This document shows positions 24,405-33,894 of a DNA stretch of 64,000 nucleotides, piece by piece; positions within the stretch are counted from its first letter, which is position 1, and the number at the start of each line of letters is the position of its first letter. The stretch is taken from the NCBI GenBank assembly GCA_905215505.1, contig CAJMPU010000014.1, positions 4,349 to 68,348 on the forward strand, read 5' to 3'. The position numbers and the translations under genes are program-made. This stretch comes from an uncultured bacterium (GTDB taxonomy: Bacteria; Actinomycetota; Coriobacteriia; Coriobacteriales; Coriobacteriaceae). The notes beneath the pieces are model-generated. The model saw nothing but the letters and a program-made list of their open reading frames with translations. It was not told where the DNA came from and searched no databases.

Positions 24405-27182
24405 CTACCCGCGGTGACGGGCGCGGCTGTACGGCGTATCCACCATGGGCAGATCCGGACGCAGCTTGCCGTCAAATGCGCGATAGGCATTCTGTACGGC
24501 GGGCGCTGTGGGGATCGTTGCGATCTCGCCGATGCCCTTGCCGCCGTATGCCACGGGCAGTAGCTCGTCCTTCTCCACGTAGATGGCGTGGATATCCGGA
24601 ATCTCGGGCGCACGGAACAGCCCGAGCGTGCCGTACCTTGCCTGGGGCACGCAGTCCTTGAGCGGCCAATCCTCGCTAAGCGCATAGCCCATACCCATGA
24701 GCACGCCGCCTTCGATCTGACCCTGGATGGAGATGGGGTTGACCACCTTGCCGGAATCGTGCGCGGCATAGACCTCGCTCACGCGGCCGTCATCATCCAG
24801 AATGACCACATGCGTGGCAAAGCCGTAGCAGATGTGGCTCTTGGGGTTGGGGACGTCGGCGCCCAGTTTGTCGGTCGGCTCCAGATACACGTAGCCAAAC
24901 TCGCATCCCTCGAGCGCCTTGATGGCGGTCGCGGGGTCCTGAGGATGCATACCCTGACCAGCGACGAGCTCCTGCGCGCGCAGCTGATAGGCGCGACCGT
25001 CGTCGTACTCGATCTTGACGCCGTCGCCATGCGCGCTCACGGGAGCGGCGGGCGCAGGCTTGCCGGCCTCGATGCCAACCATGGCATCGCGCAGCAGGAA
25101 AGCGGCGCCGCGCACAGCCTCGCCGGTCACGACCGTCTGACGCGAGCCAGACGTGGTGCCGGAGTCGGGAGCGTTCTCGGTAGAGCACTCGCCGTTGGCG
25201 ATGCAGCTCAGCGGCAGACCGCAGGCCTCGGCAACGTCCTGCAAAAAGACGGTGTTGCAGCCCTGGCCGATGTCGGACGTGGCGGCATAGACCACGGCGC
25301 GGCCATCCTCGACGCGAATCTTGCAGCGGCCGGCATCGGGCAGGCCCACGCCCACGCCGGCGTTCTTCATGGCGCAGGCGATACCGGCGTGTCCGGGATG
25401 CGCATAGTAGGCATCCTTAACCTCGAGCAGCGTCTCCTTAAGCGCCGTGGAGCAATCGGCAATCTGGCCGTTGGGCAAAACCTCGCCCGGCTCGATGGCG
25501 TTTCTGTAACGAATCTCCCACGGGTCCAGGCCGACCTTCTCTGCCAGCAAGTCGATCAAGCTCTCGAGCGCAAACTCGGACTGGCAAACGCCAAAGCCGC
25601 GGTACGCGCCGGCGGGCGGGTTGTTGGTGTAGTAGCCAAAGCCGCGAATGTCGGTGTTCTGGTACTTGTAGGGGCCGACGGCATGCGTGCAGGCGCGCTC
25701 GAGCACCGGGCCGCATAGCGACGCGTAGGCGCCGGTGTCAAAGTTGATCTCGCAGTCCAGGCCGGTAAAGTTGCCCTCGGCGTCGCAGCCCAGCGTAAAG
25801 GTGCCGTCCATGGCGTGGCGCTTGGGATGGAAAGCGAGCGACTCGGCACGTGTGAGCTTGCACTTCACAGGACGCTGGAACTTATAGGCGGCGAGCGCGG
25901 CCAAGTGCTGGATGGACACGTCCTCCTTGCCGCCAAAGCCGCCACCCACGAGCATGGTCTCGACGACCACGCGCTCGGGCTCGTTGTCCCAGCCAAACAT
26001 GTGGGCGCACTCTTTGCGTGTGTCGTAGGCACCCTGGTCGGTCGACTGCACCTTGACGCCGTTCTTGTACGGGAAGGCAACGGCGCACTCGGGCTCCAAG
26101 AAGGCATGCTCGGTAAAGGGCGTGGTAAAGCGCTGCGTCACGGTGAACGCGCTCTCTGCCAGCGCCTTGGCGGCGTCGCCGCGCGTCACATGGCGGCTCT
26201 GGCACACGTTGTCCTTGAGCTCCACCGTGTTGCCAAAGGCAAAGAAGCTGTCGTGCAGACGCGGGGCGTCGGCAGCCCTGGCCTCGACAATGTTGCGCAC
26301 GGGCTTCAGCGGCTCGTAATCGATCTTTACGAGCTTCTTGGCCTTCTCGAGCGTCGCCTCGTCCTCGGCAACCACCAGCACGATGGCGTCACCCACGCAG
26401 CGGGTGATATCGCCCTGGGCGATCATGACGTCCCAGTCCTGGATAAGGTGGCCGACCTGGTTGACCGGCACGTCCTCGGCGCGCAGGATCCCCACCACGC
26501 CGGGCAGGGCCTCGGCCTTGGAGGTATCGATGGAGAGCACGCGGGCGCGCGGATACTTGGAGCGCACGGCGCTGGCGTAGGTCAGACCCGGCTGATCGAG
26601 CTCGTCGATGTCATCGGGATACTTGCCCTCGCCGAGCACCTTCTTGCGCACGTCGATACGGAAGGCGCGCTTGCCCACGCCGTAGTCGTCGCCGCGCTCC
26701 AGGTCCTCGTCGATCTGCTTTTCGCCGCGGAGCACCGCAGCTGCCAGCGAAATGCCCTCGATGATCTTCTTGTAGCCGGTGCAGCGGCAGACGTTACCGC
26801 GGATGGCGTACTTGATCTGCTCCTCGGTGGGCTCGGGATCCTCGGCTATGAGCGCGGCACCCGCCATGACCATGCCGGGGATGCAAAAACCGCACTGCAC
26901 GGCACCCACGGCGCCAAAGGCGTACACAAAGGCCTCGCGCACGTCCTCGGGCAGGCCCTCGACGGTCACGATGTTGCGGCCGGCGGCAAGGGCGGTGGTC
27001 AGCACGCACGCCTTGACGGCCGCGCCGTCTACATGGATGGTGCAGGTACCGCAGGCACCCTCGGAGCAGCCGTCCTTAGCGGAATGGATGTGCAGGTCGT
27101 CGCGCAAGTAGCGGAGCAGCGGCTTGTTCTGAGTCGTCGTGCGCTCGACGCCGTTAACGGTAAAAGTGAATTCCTGTGCCAT
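24405..27182 (-). CDS. xdh: Molybdenum hydroxylase / selenium-dependent xanthine dehydrogenase
   Basis: This 925-residue fused enzyme would hydroxylate purines. N-terminal 2Fe-2S ligands are Cys39, Cys44, Cys47 and Cys59; a second 2Fe-2S domain has CGFC and CRC near residues 97-134. The large Mo-binding region carries GGGFGGKED, GAYRGFG and the late GKGIGE, whose Glu is the usual catalytic base. It lacks an FAD domain and no FAD subunit gene is adjacent, so electrons probably pass to the neighbouring ferredoxin or YgfK. The selenium dependence is inferred from yqeB/yqeC. Confidence 0.93.
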   Translation of the reverse strand: MAQEFTFTVNGVERTTTQNKPLLRYLRDDLHIHSAKDGCSEGACGTCTIHVDGAAVKACVLTTALAAGRNIVTVEGLPEDVREAFVYAFGAVGAVQCGFCIPGMVMAGAALIAEDPEPTEEQIKYAIRGNVCRCTGYKKIIEGISLAAAVLRGEKQIDEDLERGDDYGVGKRAFRIDVRKKVLGEGKYPDDIDELDQPGLTYASAVRSKYPRARVLSIDTSKAEALPGVVGILRAEDVPVNQVGHLIQDWDVMIAQGDITRCVGDAIVLVVAEDEATLEKAKKLVKIDYEPLKPVRNIVEARAADAPRLHDSFFAFGNTVELKDNVCQSRHVTRGDAAKALAESAFTVTQRFTTPFTEHAFLEPECAVAFPYKNGVKVQSTDQGAYDTRKECAHMFGWDNEPERVVVETMLVGGGFGGKEDVSIQHLAALAAYKFQRPVKCKLTRAESLAFHPKRHAMDGTFTLGCDAEGNFTGLDCEINFDTGAYASLCGPVLERACTHAVGPYKYQNTDIRGFGYYTNNPPAGAYRGFGVCQSEFALESLIDLLAEKVGLDPWEIRYRNAIEPGEVLPNGQIADCSTALKETLLEVKDAYYAHPGHAGIACAMKNAGVGVGLPDAGRCKIRVEDGRAVVYAATSDIGQGCNTVFLQDVAEACGLPLSCIANGECSTENAPDSGTTSGSRQTVVTGEAVRGAAFLLRDAMVGIEAGKPAPAAPVSAHGDGVKIEYDDGRAYQLRAQELVAGQGMHPQDPATAIKALEGCEFGYVYLEPTDKLGADVPNPKSHICYGFATHVVILDDDGRVSEVYAAHDSGKVVNPISIQGQIEGGVLMGMGYALSEDWPLKDCVPQARYGTLGLFRAPEIPDIHAIYVEKDELLPVAYGGKGIGEIATIPTAPAVQNAYRAFDGKLRPDLPMVDTPYSRARHRG

Positions 27183-27194
27183 GGTGATTCCCTT

Positions 27195-27674
27195 CTACAC
27201 GCCGGCGGCGATGCCGGTGCGGTCGTGGATGGCGCCATGCGGGCAGACGACAGCGCACATGCCGCACGACAGGCAGTCCGCGCCGTCGATATGGGCGCAG
27301 TTGTCCTCAATGCGGATAGCGCCGGCGGGGCACTTTTTGGCGCACATGCCGCAACCGATGCAGCTCGTGTCGCAGATCTTGCGCGCAATGGCGCCCTTAT
27401 CGGTATTGTTGCAGCGCACCAGGATGTTCTGATAGCCGGGAACGAAGGCAATTACACGCTGCGGGCACGCCATGCCGCACAGGCCACAGCCCGTGCACTT
27501 GGAGCGATCCACGCGGGCGATGCCATCGACCAGCGCAATGGCACCGTGGGGGCAGGCCGTGACGCAGGCGCCACAGCCAATGCAGCCTTCGCTGCAGCGG
27601 GCGTCGCCGCCTGCGGAGGCGCAACCGCTTCCGCAGGCAACGTAGGCCACGTTATGTTGAATGGATTTGGCCAT
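27195..27674 (-). CDS. 4Fe-4S polyferredoxin
   Basis: A 159-residue protein with four CxxCxxCxxxCP motifs (CIGCGACVTACP, CTGCGLCGMACP, CIGCGMCAKKCP, CLSCGMCAVVCP) and an extra Cys-rich N-terminus, predicting four [4Fe-4S] clusters. It sits between xdh and ygfK with gaps of 11-12 nt, so it is probably the electron carrier linking the Mo-hydroxylase to YgfK. Confidence 0.93.
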   Translation of the reverse strand: MAKSIQHNVAYVACGSGCASAGGDARCSEGCIGCGACVTACPHGAIALVDGIARVDRSKCTGCGLCGMACPQRVIAFVPGYQNILVRCNNTDKGAIARKICDTSCIGCGMCAKKCPAGAIRIEDNCAHIDGADCLSCGMCAVVCPHGAIHDRTGIAAGV

Positions 27675-27685
27675 AAGAGACTCGC

Positions 27686-30685
27686 CTATTTCTTAAGAAG
27701 GTACGAATAGTTGTCGCGCACGGCCCTGATGGTCAGGCGGACGGCCTCGGGAAGACCGGTGTTGACGGCATCGACCGAGACGGTGCGGACCGTGCCGGCG
27801 ACGCGGACTTTAAAGTGGTCCTCGTCCACAGCCAGGAAGCCCTCGTTCTCGGAGTTCTCCATGTCCTGCTCGCTCCAGAACAGGGTGAGCTTGTCCTTAT
27901 AGGGACGACCCTCCTGGTAGGGGCAGAACACGGCGCAGTTGCCGCACTCGTTGCACATGCCGTCGACATGTACCACCTGATGCTTGGCCAGGCCCGGCAC
28001 CTTAATTGCCACGTTGGCGCGGTTGGGGCACACGTCGCAGCAGACCTCGCACACCGAGCCGCAGCCCAGGCAGCGGGTCTTGGTGCAGTTGCGCTTGTCG
28101 CGGCATAGCGACCCCTTGCGCTCGTAGCAGGTGTCCTCGCGACCGGCCTGCTCGTTGCAGTCGGCGTACTTGTTAAAGTCCACGCCGGCAATGGCACGGG
28201 CGACCTCGGCGGCGTCGGCGATAGCCTCGACCACGGTGGCAGGACCGCGGCGGCAGTCACCGGCAGCCCAAATGCCCTCGACGCCGGTGGAGGTGGCGGC
28301 AAGGCGGCCGCGACGGTCGTGCTCGACGCCCGCGGCATCGTACAGGCTGGCATCGATGCCCTCGCCCACGGCGCAAATCACCGTGGTGGCGGAAAGCTCG
28401 ACGGTCTCGCCCGTGGCGACGGGGCTGCGACGACCGCTTGCATCCGGCTCGCCAAGCTCCATAACGTCGCAGGTCAGCACGGCGCCGTTGAGTACCTTGG
28501 GCGCCAGCAGCTCGCAGAACTCAACGCCGTCAGCAAGAGCAAGATCGAGCTCTTCCTCGTCGGCGGGCATCTGCTTCTTGGTGCGGCGATACACCAGGCG
28601 CACGTTCTTCACGCCTGCCAGGCGCTTGGCCACGCGGGCGGCGTCCATGGCGGTGTTGCCGGCACCAATGACCACGACGTCCTCGCCCAGCTCAAGCTTC
28701 TCGCCCTTCTTGGCGGCCTCGAGGAACTCCAGCACGTCGAGCTCGGCACCCTCGCCCAGGCCCGCAGAGCCGGGCATCCAGGCACCGGTGGCCACGACCA
28801 CGTCGGTAAAGCCCTGGGCCTTGAGCTCGTCAATGGACTCCACGCGGGCGTTGAGCTGAACCTTGGCACCAAAGGCCAGGCAAAGCTCGGCGTCGTGGGA
28901 GATATCGTCGCTGGCAATACGGAACTCGGGGATCACGTGACGGACCACGCCGCCGAGCGAGTCGCGGGCCTCGAAGATGGTGACGGGCACGCCGGCGCGC
29001 GTCAGGAAGAACGCCGTCGCCAGGCCGGCCGGGCCGCCGCCGATAACGGCAACGTTGCGCTCGCCGTCGTTGGCGATGGCCTGGGCGCGCAGCTTGGGCA
29101 GCACGGCGGTCATGGCCTCGCGGGCGGCCTTGAGCTTGCTGGCGCGAATCTGGGCGCCCTCGGGCTCGTAGAATGCACGCTCGCAGGCACGGCCGCAGGG
29201 ATGCGGGCAGATGGTGCCGGTAATGAACGGCAGGGCGTTGCGCTCGATGATGATGTTGAACGCGTCCTCGTAGCGACCCTCGTCAACAGCCGCCAGGTAG
29301 GCGGGAATATCCTGCTGGATGGGGCAGCTCGTGCGGCACGGCGTGGTAAAGCAGTCGGAAAGCGGGCTTTTGCCGGCGACCTTGCGGTCGGGCAGCGGGC
29401 GCAGCGGCTTCTTGTAGAGCGGGTTGGTGAGCGAGTCGGTCTGGATCGCAGTCACGGCCTCGAGCGAGACGCCCGCGAACGGCTTGCCGTCCAGGTCGGC
29501 AAACTCGCCGGCCATCTGGCTAAAGCGCTCGTAGCCACCGGGCTTGAGCACGTCAGTCGCCAGGGTAACGGGCCAAATGCCGGCGTCATACAGGGCACGG
29601 ATGTTGTAGACCGTGGCACCGCCGGAGTAGCTGATGCGCAGCTTGCCATCGAACTGCTCGGTAATGCGGCGGGCGGCCTCGATGGTCAGCGAGAACAGCG
29701 AACGACCGGACATGTACATCTCGGTGGAGGGCAGCTCGTTCCTCGTCACGTCGACGGGGAACGTGTTGGTCAGCTTGACGCCAAACTCCAGGCCGCGCTC
29801 GGCGCACAGGGCAATCAGGCGCTCGAACATGGGCACGGCGTCGGCCCACTGCAGGTCCTCGCGGAAGTGCGTGTCATCGAAGACGATGTAGTCAAAGCCC
29901 AGCTCGTTCAGGCGCTGGCGGGCAAACTCATAGCCCAGCAGCGTGGGGTTGCACTTGATGTAGGTGTTGAGGCCCTTCTCGGTGATCAGATAGGTCGCGA
30001 TGCGCTCGATCTCCGCTGGCGGGCAACCGTGCAGGGTAGACTCGGTGATAGAGTTGGAGACGCGCGCCGGGATGGACTCGACAAACGCGGCGTCGACATG
30101 CTCAAACTTGTCCAGGTTGGCGAGCGCCCATGCGCGGCACTCATTCCAGACGTCAGAGCCGCTGGCGTCCTTCATACCCTCGATGTAGGCGTCGACCTTG
30201 GGGCTCTTAATACCCTCGAGGTCATAACCCACGGACATGTTGAAGACAAAGCCGTCCGGGCTGCCCAGACCGTACTCGCGAGCGATCAGGTGGCAGGCAA
30301 ACCATGCCTTCACGTACTCGGCAAAGGCCTGCGGAACCTCGAGCTCGGTCGACCATTCGCAGTTGTAGCACTCGTCCTGAGCCACGATGCAGGGCTTGTT
30401 CACACACTTGGAGAGCTCCTCGCCGTCCATAACCTGGACGGTCTTGAGCTCAAAGAAACGAGAACCGGCCACGTAGGATGCCACGATGTTCTGGGCAAGC
30501 TGCGTGTTGGGGCCGGCAGCCGGGCCAAACGGGGTCTCGATGCGCTCGTCAAAAATGGGAAGCGCGCCCTCCTGGTTGGTCGTGACCATCTTGCGCACGC
30601 CAAAGATGGCGTCCTGGGTCTTATGCTCCTCGATGATCCAGTTCATCAGCTGCGAAAACGGGATCGGCCTCATGATGTCGCTCAT
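27686..30685 (-). CDS. ygfK: YgfK-type iron-sulfur flavoprotein oxidoreductase
   Basis: A 999-residue multidomain protein. An N-terminal dihydroorotate-dehydrogenase-like barrel (about 1-420) is followed by a Cys-rich 4Fe-4S domain (CRTSC, CPHPCGRAC, about 450-530). Then come an FAD/NAD(P) glutamate-synthase-type domain (VAVIGGGPAGLATAFF, about 560) and C-terminal ferredoxin motifs (CLGCGSVCEVCCDVCP, CNECGNCAVFCP). Annotated historically as selenate reductase subunit; in urate-degrading clusters it is thought to carry electrons to or from a purine intermediate. The ATG at 30685 has GAGGAA upstream. Confidence 0.93.
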   Translation of the reverse strand: MSDIMRPIPFSQLMNWIIEEHKTQDAIFGVRKMVTTNQEGALPIFDERIETPFGPAAGPNTQLAQNIVASYVAGSRFFELKTVQVMDGEELSKCVNKPCIVAQDECYNCEWSTELEVPQAFAEYVKAWFACHLIAREYGLGSPDGFVFNMSVGYDLEGIKSPKVDAYIEGMKDASGSDVWNECRAWALANLDKFEHVDAAFVESIPARVSNSITESTLHGCPPAEIERIATYLITEKGLNTYIKCNPTLLGYEFARQRLNELGFDYIVFDDTHFREDLQWADAVPMFERLIALCAERGLEFGVKLTNTFPVDVTRNELPSTEMYMSGRSLFSLTIEAARRITEQFDGKLRISYSGGATVYNIRALYDAGIWPVTLATDVLKPGGYERFSQMAGEFADLDGKPFAGVSLEAVTAIQTDSLTNPLYKKPLRPLPDRKVAGKSPLSDCFTTPCRTSCPIQQDIPAYLAAVDEGRYEDAFNIIIERNALPFITGTICPHPCGRACERAFYEPEGAQIRASKLKAAREAMTAVLPKLRAQAIANDGERNVAVIGGGPAGLATAFFLTRAGVPVTIFEARDSLGGVVRHVIPEFRIASDDISHDAELCLAFGAKVQLNARVESIDELKAQGFTDVVVATGAWMPGSAGLGEGAELDVLEFLEAAKKGEKLELGEDVVVIGAGNTAMDAARVAKRLAGVKNVRLVYRRTKKQMPADEEELDLALADGVEFCELLAPKVLNGAVLTCDVMELGEPDASGRRSPVATGETVELSATTVICAVGEGIDASLYDAAGVEHDRRGRLAATSTGVEGIWAAGDCRRGPATVVEAIADAAEVARAIAGVDFNKYADCNEQAGREDTCYERKGSLCRDKRNCTKTRCLGCGSVCEVCCDVCPNRANVAIKVPGLAKHQVVHVDGMCNECGNCAVFCPYQEGRPYKDKLTLFWSEQDMENSENEGFLAVDEDHFKVRVAGTVRTVSVDAVNTGLPEAVRLTIRAVRDNYSYLLKK

Positions 30686-30704
30686 AGTGAGTTCCTCTCT
30701 GTAA

Positions 30705-30818
30705 CGCCCGGCGAGACCGCGCGGCGGGCGCAAATACGGTGTAGCGCTAGCACAGCGCCGGCGACCCCGCGGAGGTCGCCTATACGCGCGTCGGATGCGG
30801 CGAAACATCCGGCGCGCG
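30705..30818 (-). other. Hairpin-rich leader between ssnA and ygfK
   Basis: Four stems occur in 115 nt: CGCCCG/CGGGCG (30705-30730), GCGC/GCGC (30744-30758), GGCGACC/GGTCGCC (30760-30780), and a 13-bp stem with one mismatch (30785-30818, CGCGCG...CGCGCG). They lie between the ssnA stop and the ygfK start. The first is a candidate terminator or 5' leader structure; no U-tract is evident. Confidence 0.5.
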
Positions 30819-30833
30819 TGAATCTACTTGTAA

Positions 30834-32189
30834 CTAGTAGGCGCGATCGTTGAGCGTGCTCCAGAGCTTTTTGGACTCAGCCATGGTCCACGCGTTGATC
30901 TTGTCCTCATCGATACCGACAAACTCGCGATCCTTGTACAGGACGCGGCCATTGATGATGGTGGTACGGCAGTTTTTACCCATCATGCCAAAGAGCATGT
31001 GGCCGTCGATGTTCTCCTCGCTCAGCGGCGTAAAGGGCTTGTAGTCCATAACGATGACGTCGGCGGCAGCGCCGGCCTCGAGCACGCCGAGCTTGCGATC
31101 GAAGTACTTGCTCGCCATCTTGGCGTTGTTCTCAAAGAGCATCGTCATGGCCTCGCACCAGCCCACGTTGGGCATGGCGGCGTTGTGGCGCTGAATGATC
31201 AGGAAGACCTTGAGGCTCTCGAGCATATCGTGGGTGTAGGCGTCGGTGCCCATGCACACGGGGATGCCGCGGCGGAAGAACTCGAGCACGGGGGCGCAGC
31301 CCACGGCGTTGCCCATATTGGATTCGGGGTTGTTGACGAGCCAGGTGCCAGACTCCTTGACGATATCCATCTCGGCAGGCGTCACGTGGATGCAGTGGCC
31401 GAGCATGGTGTCGGGACCCAGAAGGTTATGCTGCAGCAAGCGCTCGACGGGGCTGATGCCGCCGCGGTTGAGGCGGGAGTCCCACACGTCATTCATGCCC
31501 TCGCACACATGGATGTGGAAGCCGGTCAGGCCGTTGTTGGCCTCGGCCATCTTGTCCATGGTCTCGTCCGAAAGCGTAAAGGTGGCGTGACCGCCAAACA
31601 TGGCGGCGATCATGTGGTTGTCGTTATCGCGACGCTCCTTGGCGGCCCACTGGGCAAATTCGGCGTTCTCGGCAATGGCCTGGTCGCATTTTTCCTGACC
31701 GCGGCGGTCGGAGACCTCGTAGCACAGGCACGAACGCATGCCCAGCTCCTGCGCGGCATCCTTAATGGCAAAGAGGCTGCCCGGAATCTCGCAGAAGCTC
31801 GCGTGGTGATCGAAGATCGTGGTGACGCCATCGCGGATGGAGTCCAGAATCGTGGCATAGGCGCTGGCCTTGGTGCCGTCGAGCGTCAGGTTGTCGTCGA
31901 TCTTCCACCACTGCTGCTCAAGATTCTCCAGGAAGTTGGTGGGGTTGCAGCCCTTAATGGCAAGGCCGCGGGCCAGACCCGAGTAGATGTGGGTGTGGCA
32001 GTTAATGAGTCCGGGCATGATGAGGTTGCCCCGGGCGTCGACGTACTCGGCATCCGGGTACTTGGACTTGAGCTCGCACTCGGGGCCCACTTCGACGATC
32101 GTATCTCCGTCAATGGCGACTGCACCGTTGGGGATGAACGGGGCCTGAGCGTTGCGGGTAAAGACGGAACCGTTAGCGACCAGAAGCAT
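30834..32189 (-). CDS. ssnA: Putative aminohydrolase SsnA
   Basis: An amidohydrolase-superfamily enzyme of 451 residues, related to guanine/chlorohydrolase-type deaminases. Metal ligands are HTH in LINCHTHIYSG, His in GFHIHVCEG, His in LGHCIHVTP, and Asp in MGTDAYTHDM. SsnA belongs to the widespread bacterial urate-degradation cluster, where hydrolysis of a ring-reduced purine is its likely role. The ATG at 32189 is preferred, with GGGAG 5 nt upstream. A 7-bp hairpin lies just before that ribosome site. Confidence 0.92.
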   Translation of the reverse strand: MLLVANGSVFTRNAQAPFIPNGAVAIDGDTIVEVGPECELKSKYPDAEYVDARGNLIMPGLINCHTHIYSGLARGLAIKGCNPTNFLENLEQQWWKIDDNLTLDGTKASAYATILDSIRDGVTTIFDHHASFCEIPGSLFAIKDAAQELGMRSCLCYEVSDRRGQEKCDQAIAENAEFAQWAAKERRDNDNHMIAAMFGGHATFTLSDETMDKMAEANNGLTGFHIHVCEGMNDVWDSRLNRGGISPVERLLQHNLLGPDTMLGHCIHVTPAEMDIVKESGTWLVNNPESNMGNAVGCAPVLEFFRRGIPVCMGTDAYTHDMLESLKVFLIIQRHNAAMPNVGWCEAMTMLFENNAKMASKYFDRKLGVLEAGAAADVIVMDYKPFTPLSEENIDGHMLFGMMGKNCRTTIINGRVLYKDREFVGIDEDKINAWTMAESKKLWSTLNDRAY

Positions 32190-32206
32190 GGATGCTCCCT
32201 TCGACA

Positions 32207-32368
32207 TCAGAGGCGGGGTTTGACACCTCTGACATGGCGGAGTGCGAAGCGCCGGCCTACACCGGAAACGGGCCCTCTCCCGTCAACGCTTCACCAAAGG
32301 GACAAACCCTTTGAAGTGCGGCTTGGCGCCGCATAGCGTCGGCGGACGAGGCGATGCGTCCGCCGACG
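32207..32368 (-). other. Hairpin array between the purine permease and ssnA
   Basis: At least five stems are packed into 162 nt: TCAGAGG/CCTCTGA (32207-32232), GAAGCG/CGCTTC (32246-32292) enclosing CCGG/CCGG and ACGGG/CCCGT, CAAAGGG/CCCTTTG (32295-32313), TGCGGC/GCCGCA (32317-32333), and CGTCGGCGGACG/CGTCCGCCGACG (32337-32368). The last is a perfect 12-bp stem 16 nt past the permease stop. The first sits just upstream of the ssnA ribosome site. Terminator plus structured 5' leader is the simplest reading. Confidence 0.6.
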
Positions 32369-32384
32369 AATAGCACCGAATTGG

Positions 32385-33779
32385 TTACTTCTTGCTCTCG
32401 GGCAAGACCAGATCCACGGCAGCGTCCTTGGCAGCATCGATGTGCTGAGCCACGACCGGCGTCTGCGGAAGGATCAGATTGAGCACGATGGCCATGATGG
32501 CGGTGGGGGTCACGGCGTTGGAGCCGATGACGGTGGACACCCAGGTGGGCATACCCTCGCCGGCAAGGCAGCCGCTGGCCATCCAGATACCCAGGCCAAA
32601 GACGACGGAGGTACCGACGATGGTGGTAGTGCGCTGCGTGAGGCCCTCGCGGGTGAACATGCGCACGCCGTTCATGGTGATGGTGCCAAAGACGCCGACG
32701 GTCGCGCCGCCGATGACGGGCTGCGGGATAGCGGAAAGGACGGCAGAGAGCTGCGGGAACAGGCCGGCGATGGCAAAGACGGCCGCGATGATCACAAAGA
32801 CCCACTTGTTGACGACCTTGTTGGAGCAGATGATGCCCACGTTCTGGCCAAGGGCGCTGGTGGGAAGACCGCCCAGCAGGCCGCCGACCATAGAGGTGAG
32901 GCCCTGGGACACGATAGCGCCGGAGAGCTCGCGCTCGGTGGGCATACGGTCGATGGAGCCCAGGCAGGCGGCGGAGACGTCACCGATAACCTGGATGGCA
33001 ACCATGGGGAACACGACGGCAAGGGTAATGCAGACCTCGGGATCAAACTCGAGCGCGTAAGGCATGAGCTTGGGAAGGGCGAAGACCTGAGCGGTGGCGA
33101 CGCTGGAGAAGTCGATCATGCCAAAGGGGATCGAAACGATCATGCCAACGATCATGCCAAAGAACACGGACCCCAGCTTGAGCGTGCCCTTGCCAAAGTT
33201 GGCGAGCGCAAAGACCACGGCGAAGGTGATAAGAGCAACGCACCAGGCCTGCGGAGTGCCCCACAGCGGCGTACCCATGCCGCCGGCCATATACTTGACG
33301 GCCGTGGGATAGAGAGAGACGCCAATGGAGAAGATGACCGTACCGGTCACGACGGGCGGGAACAGCCACTTAATCTTGCTGTAGGCCAGACCAAAGAGGA
33401 CCGCGACGGCGCCGCCGACGATCTCGCCGCCCAGCAGAGCACCAAAGCTAAAGCCCGAAGCACCCATGGCCTGCAGGGCCGGCAGGAACGCGAACGAAAC
33501 GCCCATGACGATGGGCAGGCCGCCGCCGATGCGACGGAAGGGAGCGAAGGCCTGAAGGGCCGTATCGATCGCCGAAAGAATGAGCGCAACCTGAATGATG
33601 TCGGTGCTCTGCTGGCTATTAAAGCCGTAGACGCCGGCCATGATGACAGCCGGGGTGATGATACCGGCAAACGAAGCCAGTACGTGCTGAAGGGCACACG
33701 GGATCATTTCCTTAACGGGAGGCATGCCTTCACGAGTGAACAGGGCTTCAGTGCCGTTCGTAACCGTCTCCTGGGTCAT
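32385..33779 (-). CDS. NCS2-family purine permease (xanthine/urate type)
   Basis: A 464-residue transporter with 12-14 hydrophobic segments. NCS2 family motifs include GGGLPIVMGVSFAFLPALQAMG near residue 85, FPPVVTGTVIFSIG near residue 140, and GGLPTSALGQNVGIICSNKVV near residue 305. Substrate may be xanthine or urate; the sequence alone does not decide. It lies upstream of ssnA and is divergent from a YheO-type regulator, with a sigma-70-like promoter at 33866-33894. Confidence 0.92.
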   Translation of the reverse strand: MTQETVTNGTEALFTREGMPPVKEMIPCALQHVLASFAGIITPAVIMAGVYGFNSQQSTDIIQVALILSAIDTALQAFAPFRRIGGGLPIVMGVSFAFLPALQAMGASGFSFGALLGGEIVGGAVAVLFGLAYSKIKWLFPPVVTGTVIFSIGVSLYPTAVKYMAGGMGTPLWGTPQAWCVALITFAVVFALANFGKGTLKLGSVFFGMIVGMIVSIPFGMIDFSSVATAQVFALPKLMPYALEFDPEVCITLAVVFPMVAIQVIGDVSAACLGSIDRMPTERELSGAIVSQGLTSMVGGLLGGLPTSALGQNVGIICSNKVVNKWVFVIIAAVFAIAGLFPQLSAVLSAIPQPVIGGATVGVFGTITMNGVRMFTREGLTQRTTTIVGTSVVFGLGIWMASGCLAGEGMPTWVSTVIGSNAVTPTAIMAIVLNLILPQTPVVAQHIDAAKDAAVDLVLPESKK

Positions 33780-33865
33780 TTGACCACCAATCCTCGAAAT
33801 AGTTGTTTCGCATCTAACGCTCTATTGTGACGCAGTGCGGGGTTGAGGTTGTGCCTTCGTTGCAT

Positions 33866-33894
33866 ATCGTATTAAAGATGATTCTCATTCTCAA
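33866..33894 (-). promoter_or_regulatory. Purine permease promoter with Fur-like dyad
   Basis: On the minus strand TTGAGA (33889-33894) and TACGAT (33866-33871) are separated by 17 nt. A 15-bp sequence TGATTCTCATTCTCA (33879-33893), 12 of 15 like the Fur consensus TGATAATNATTATCA, overlaps the -35. The surrounding 33780-34129 is AT-rich intergenic DNA holding the divergent promoters of the permease and the YheO regulator; no gene is seen. Confidence 0.5.

Noticed and set aside
24405..27182. In-frame UGA selenocysteine in xdh
   Set aside because: The frame is open throughout with no internal TGA. The selenium in this enzyme class is a labile cofactor, not selenocysteine.
25815..27710. A 631-codon plus-strand open frame
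   Set aside because: Antisense to xdh and the polyferredoxin, both with diagnostic cysteine motifs on the other strand.
28319..30853. An 844-codon plus-strand open frame
   Set aside because: Antisense to ygfK, whose domains and Fe-S motifs are clear on the minus strand. No known motif is seen in the plus-strand translation.
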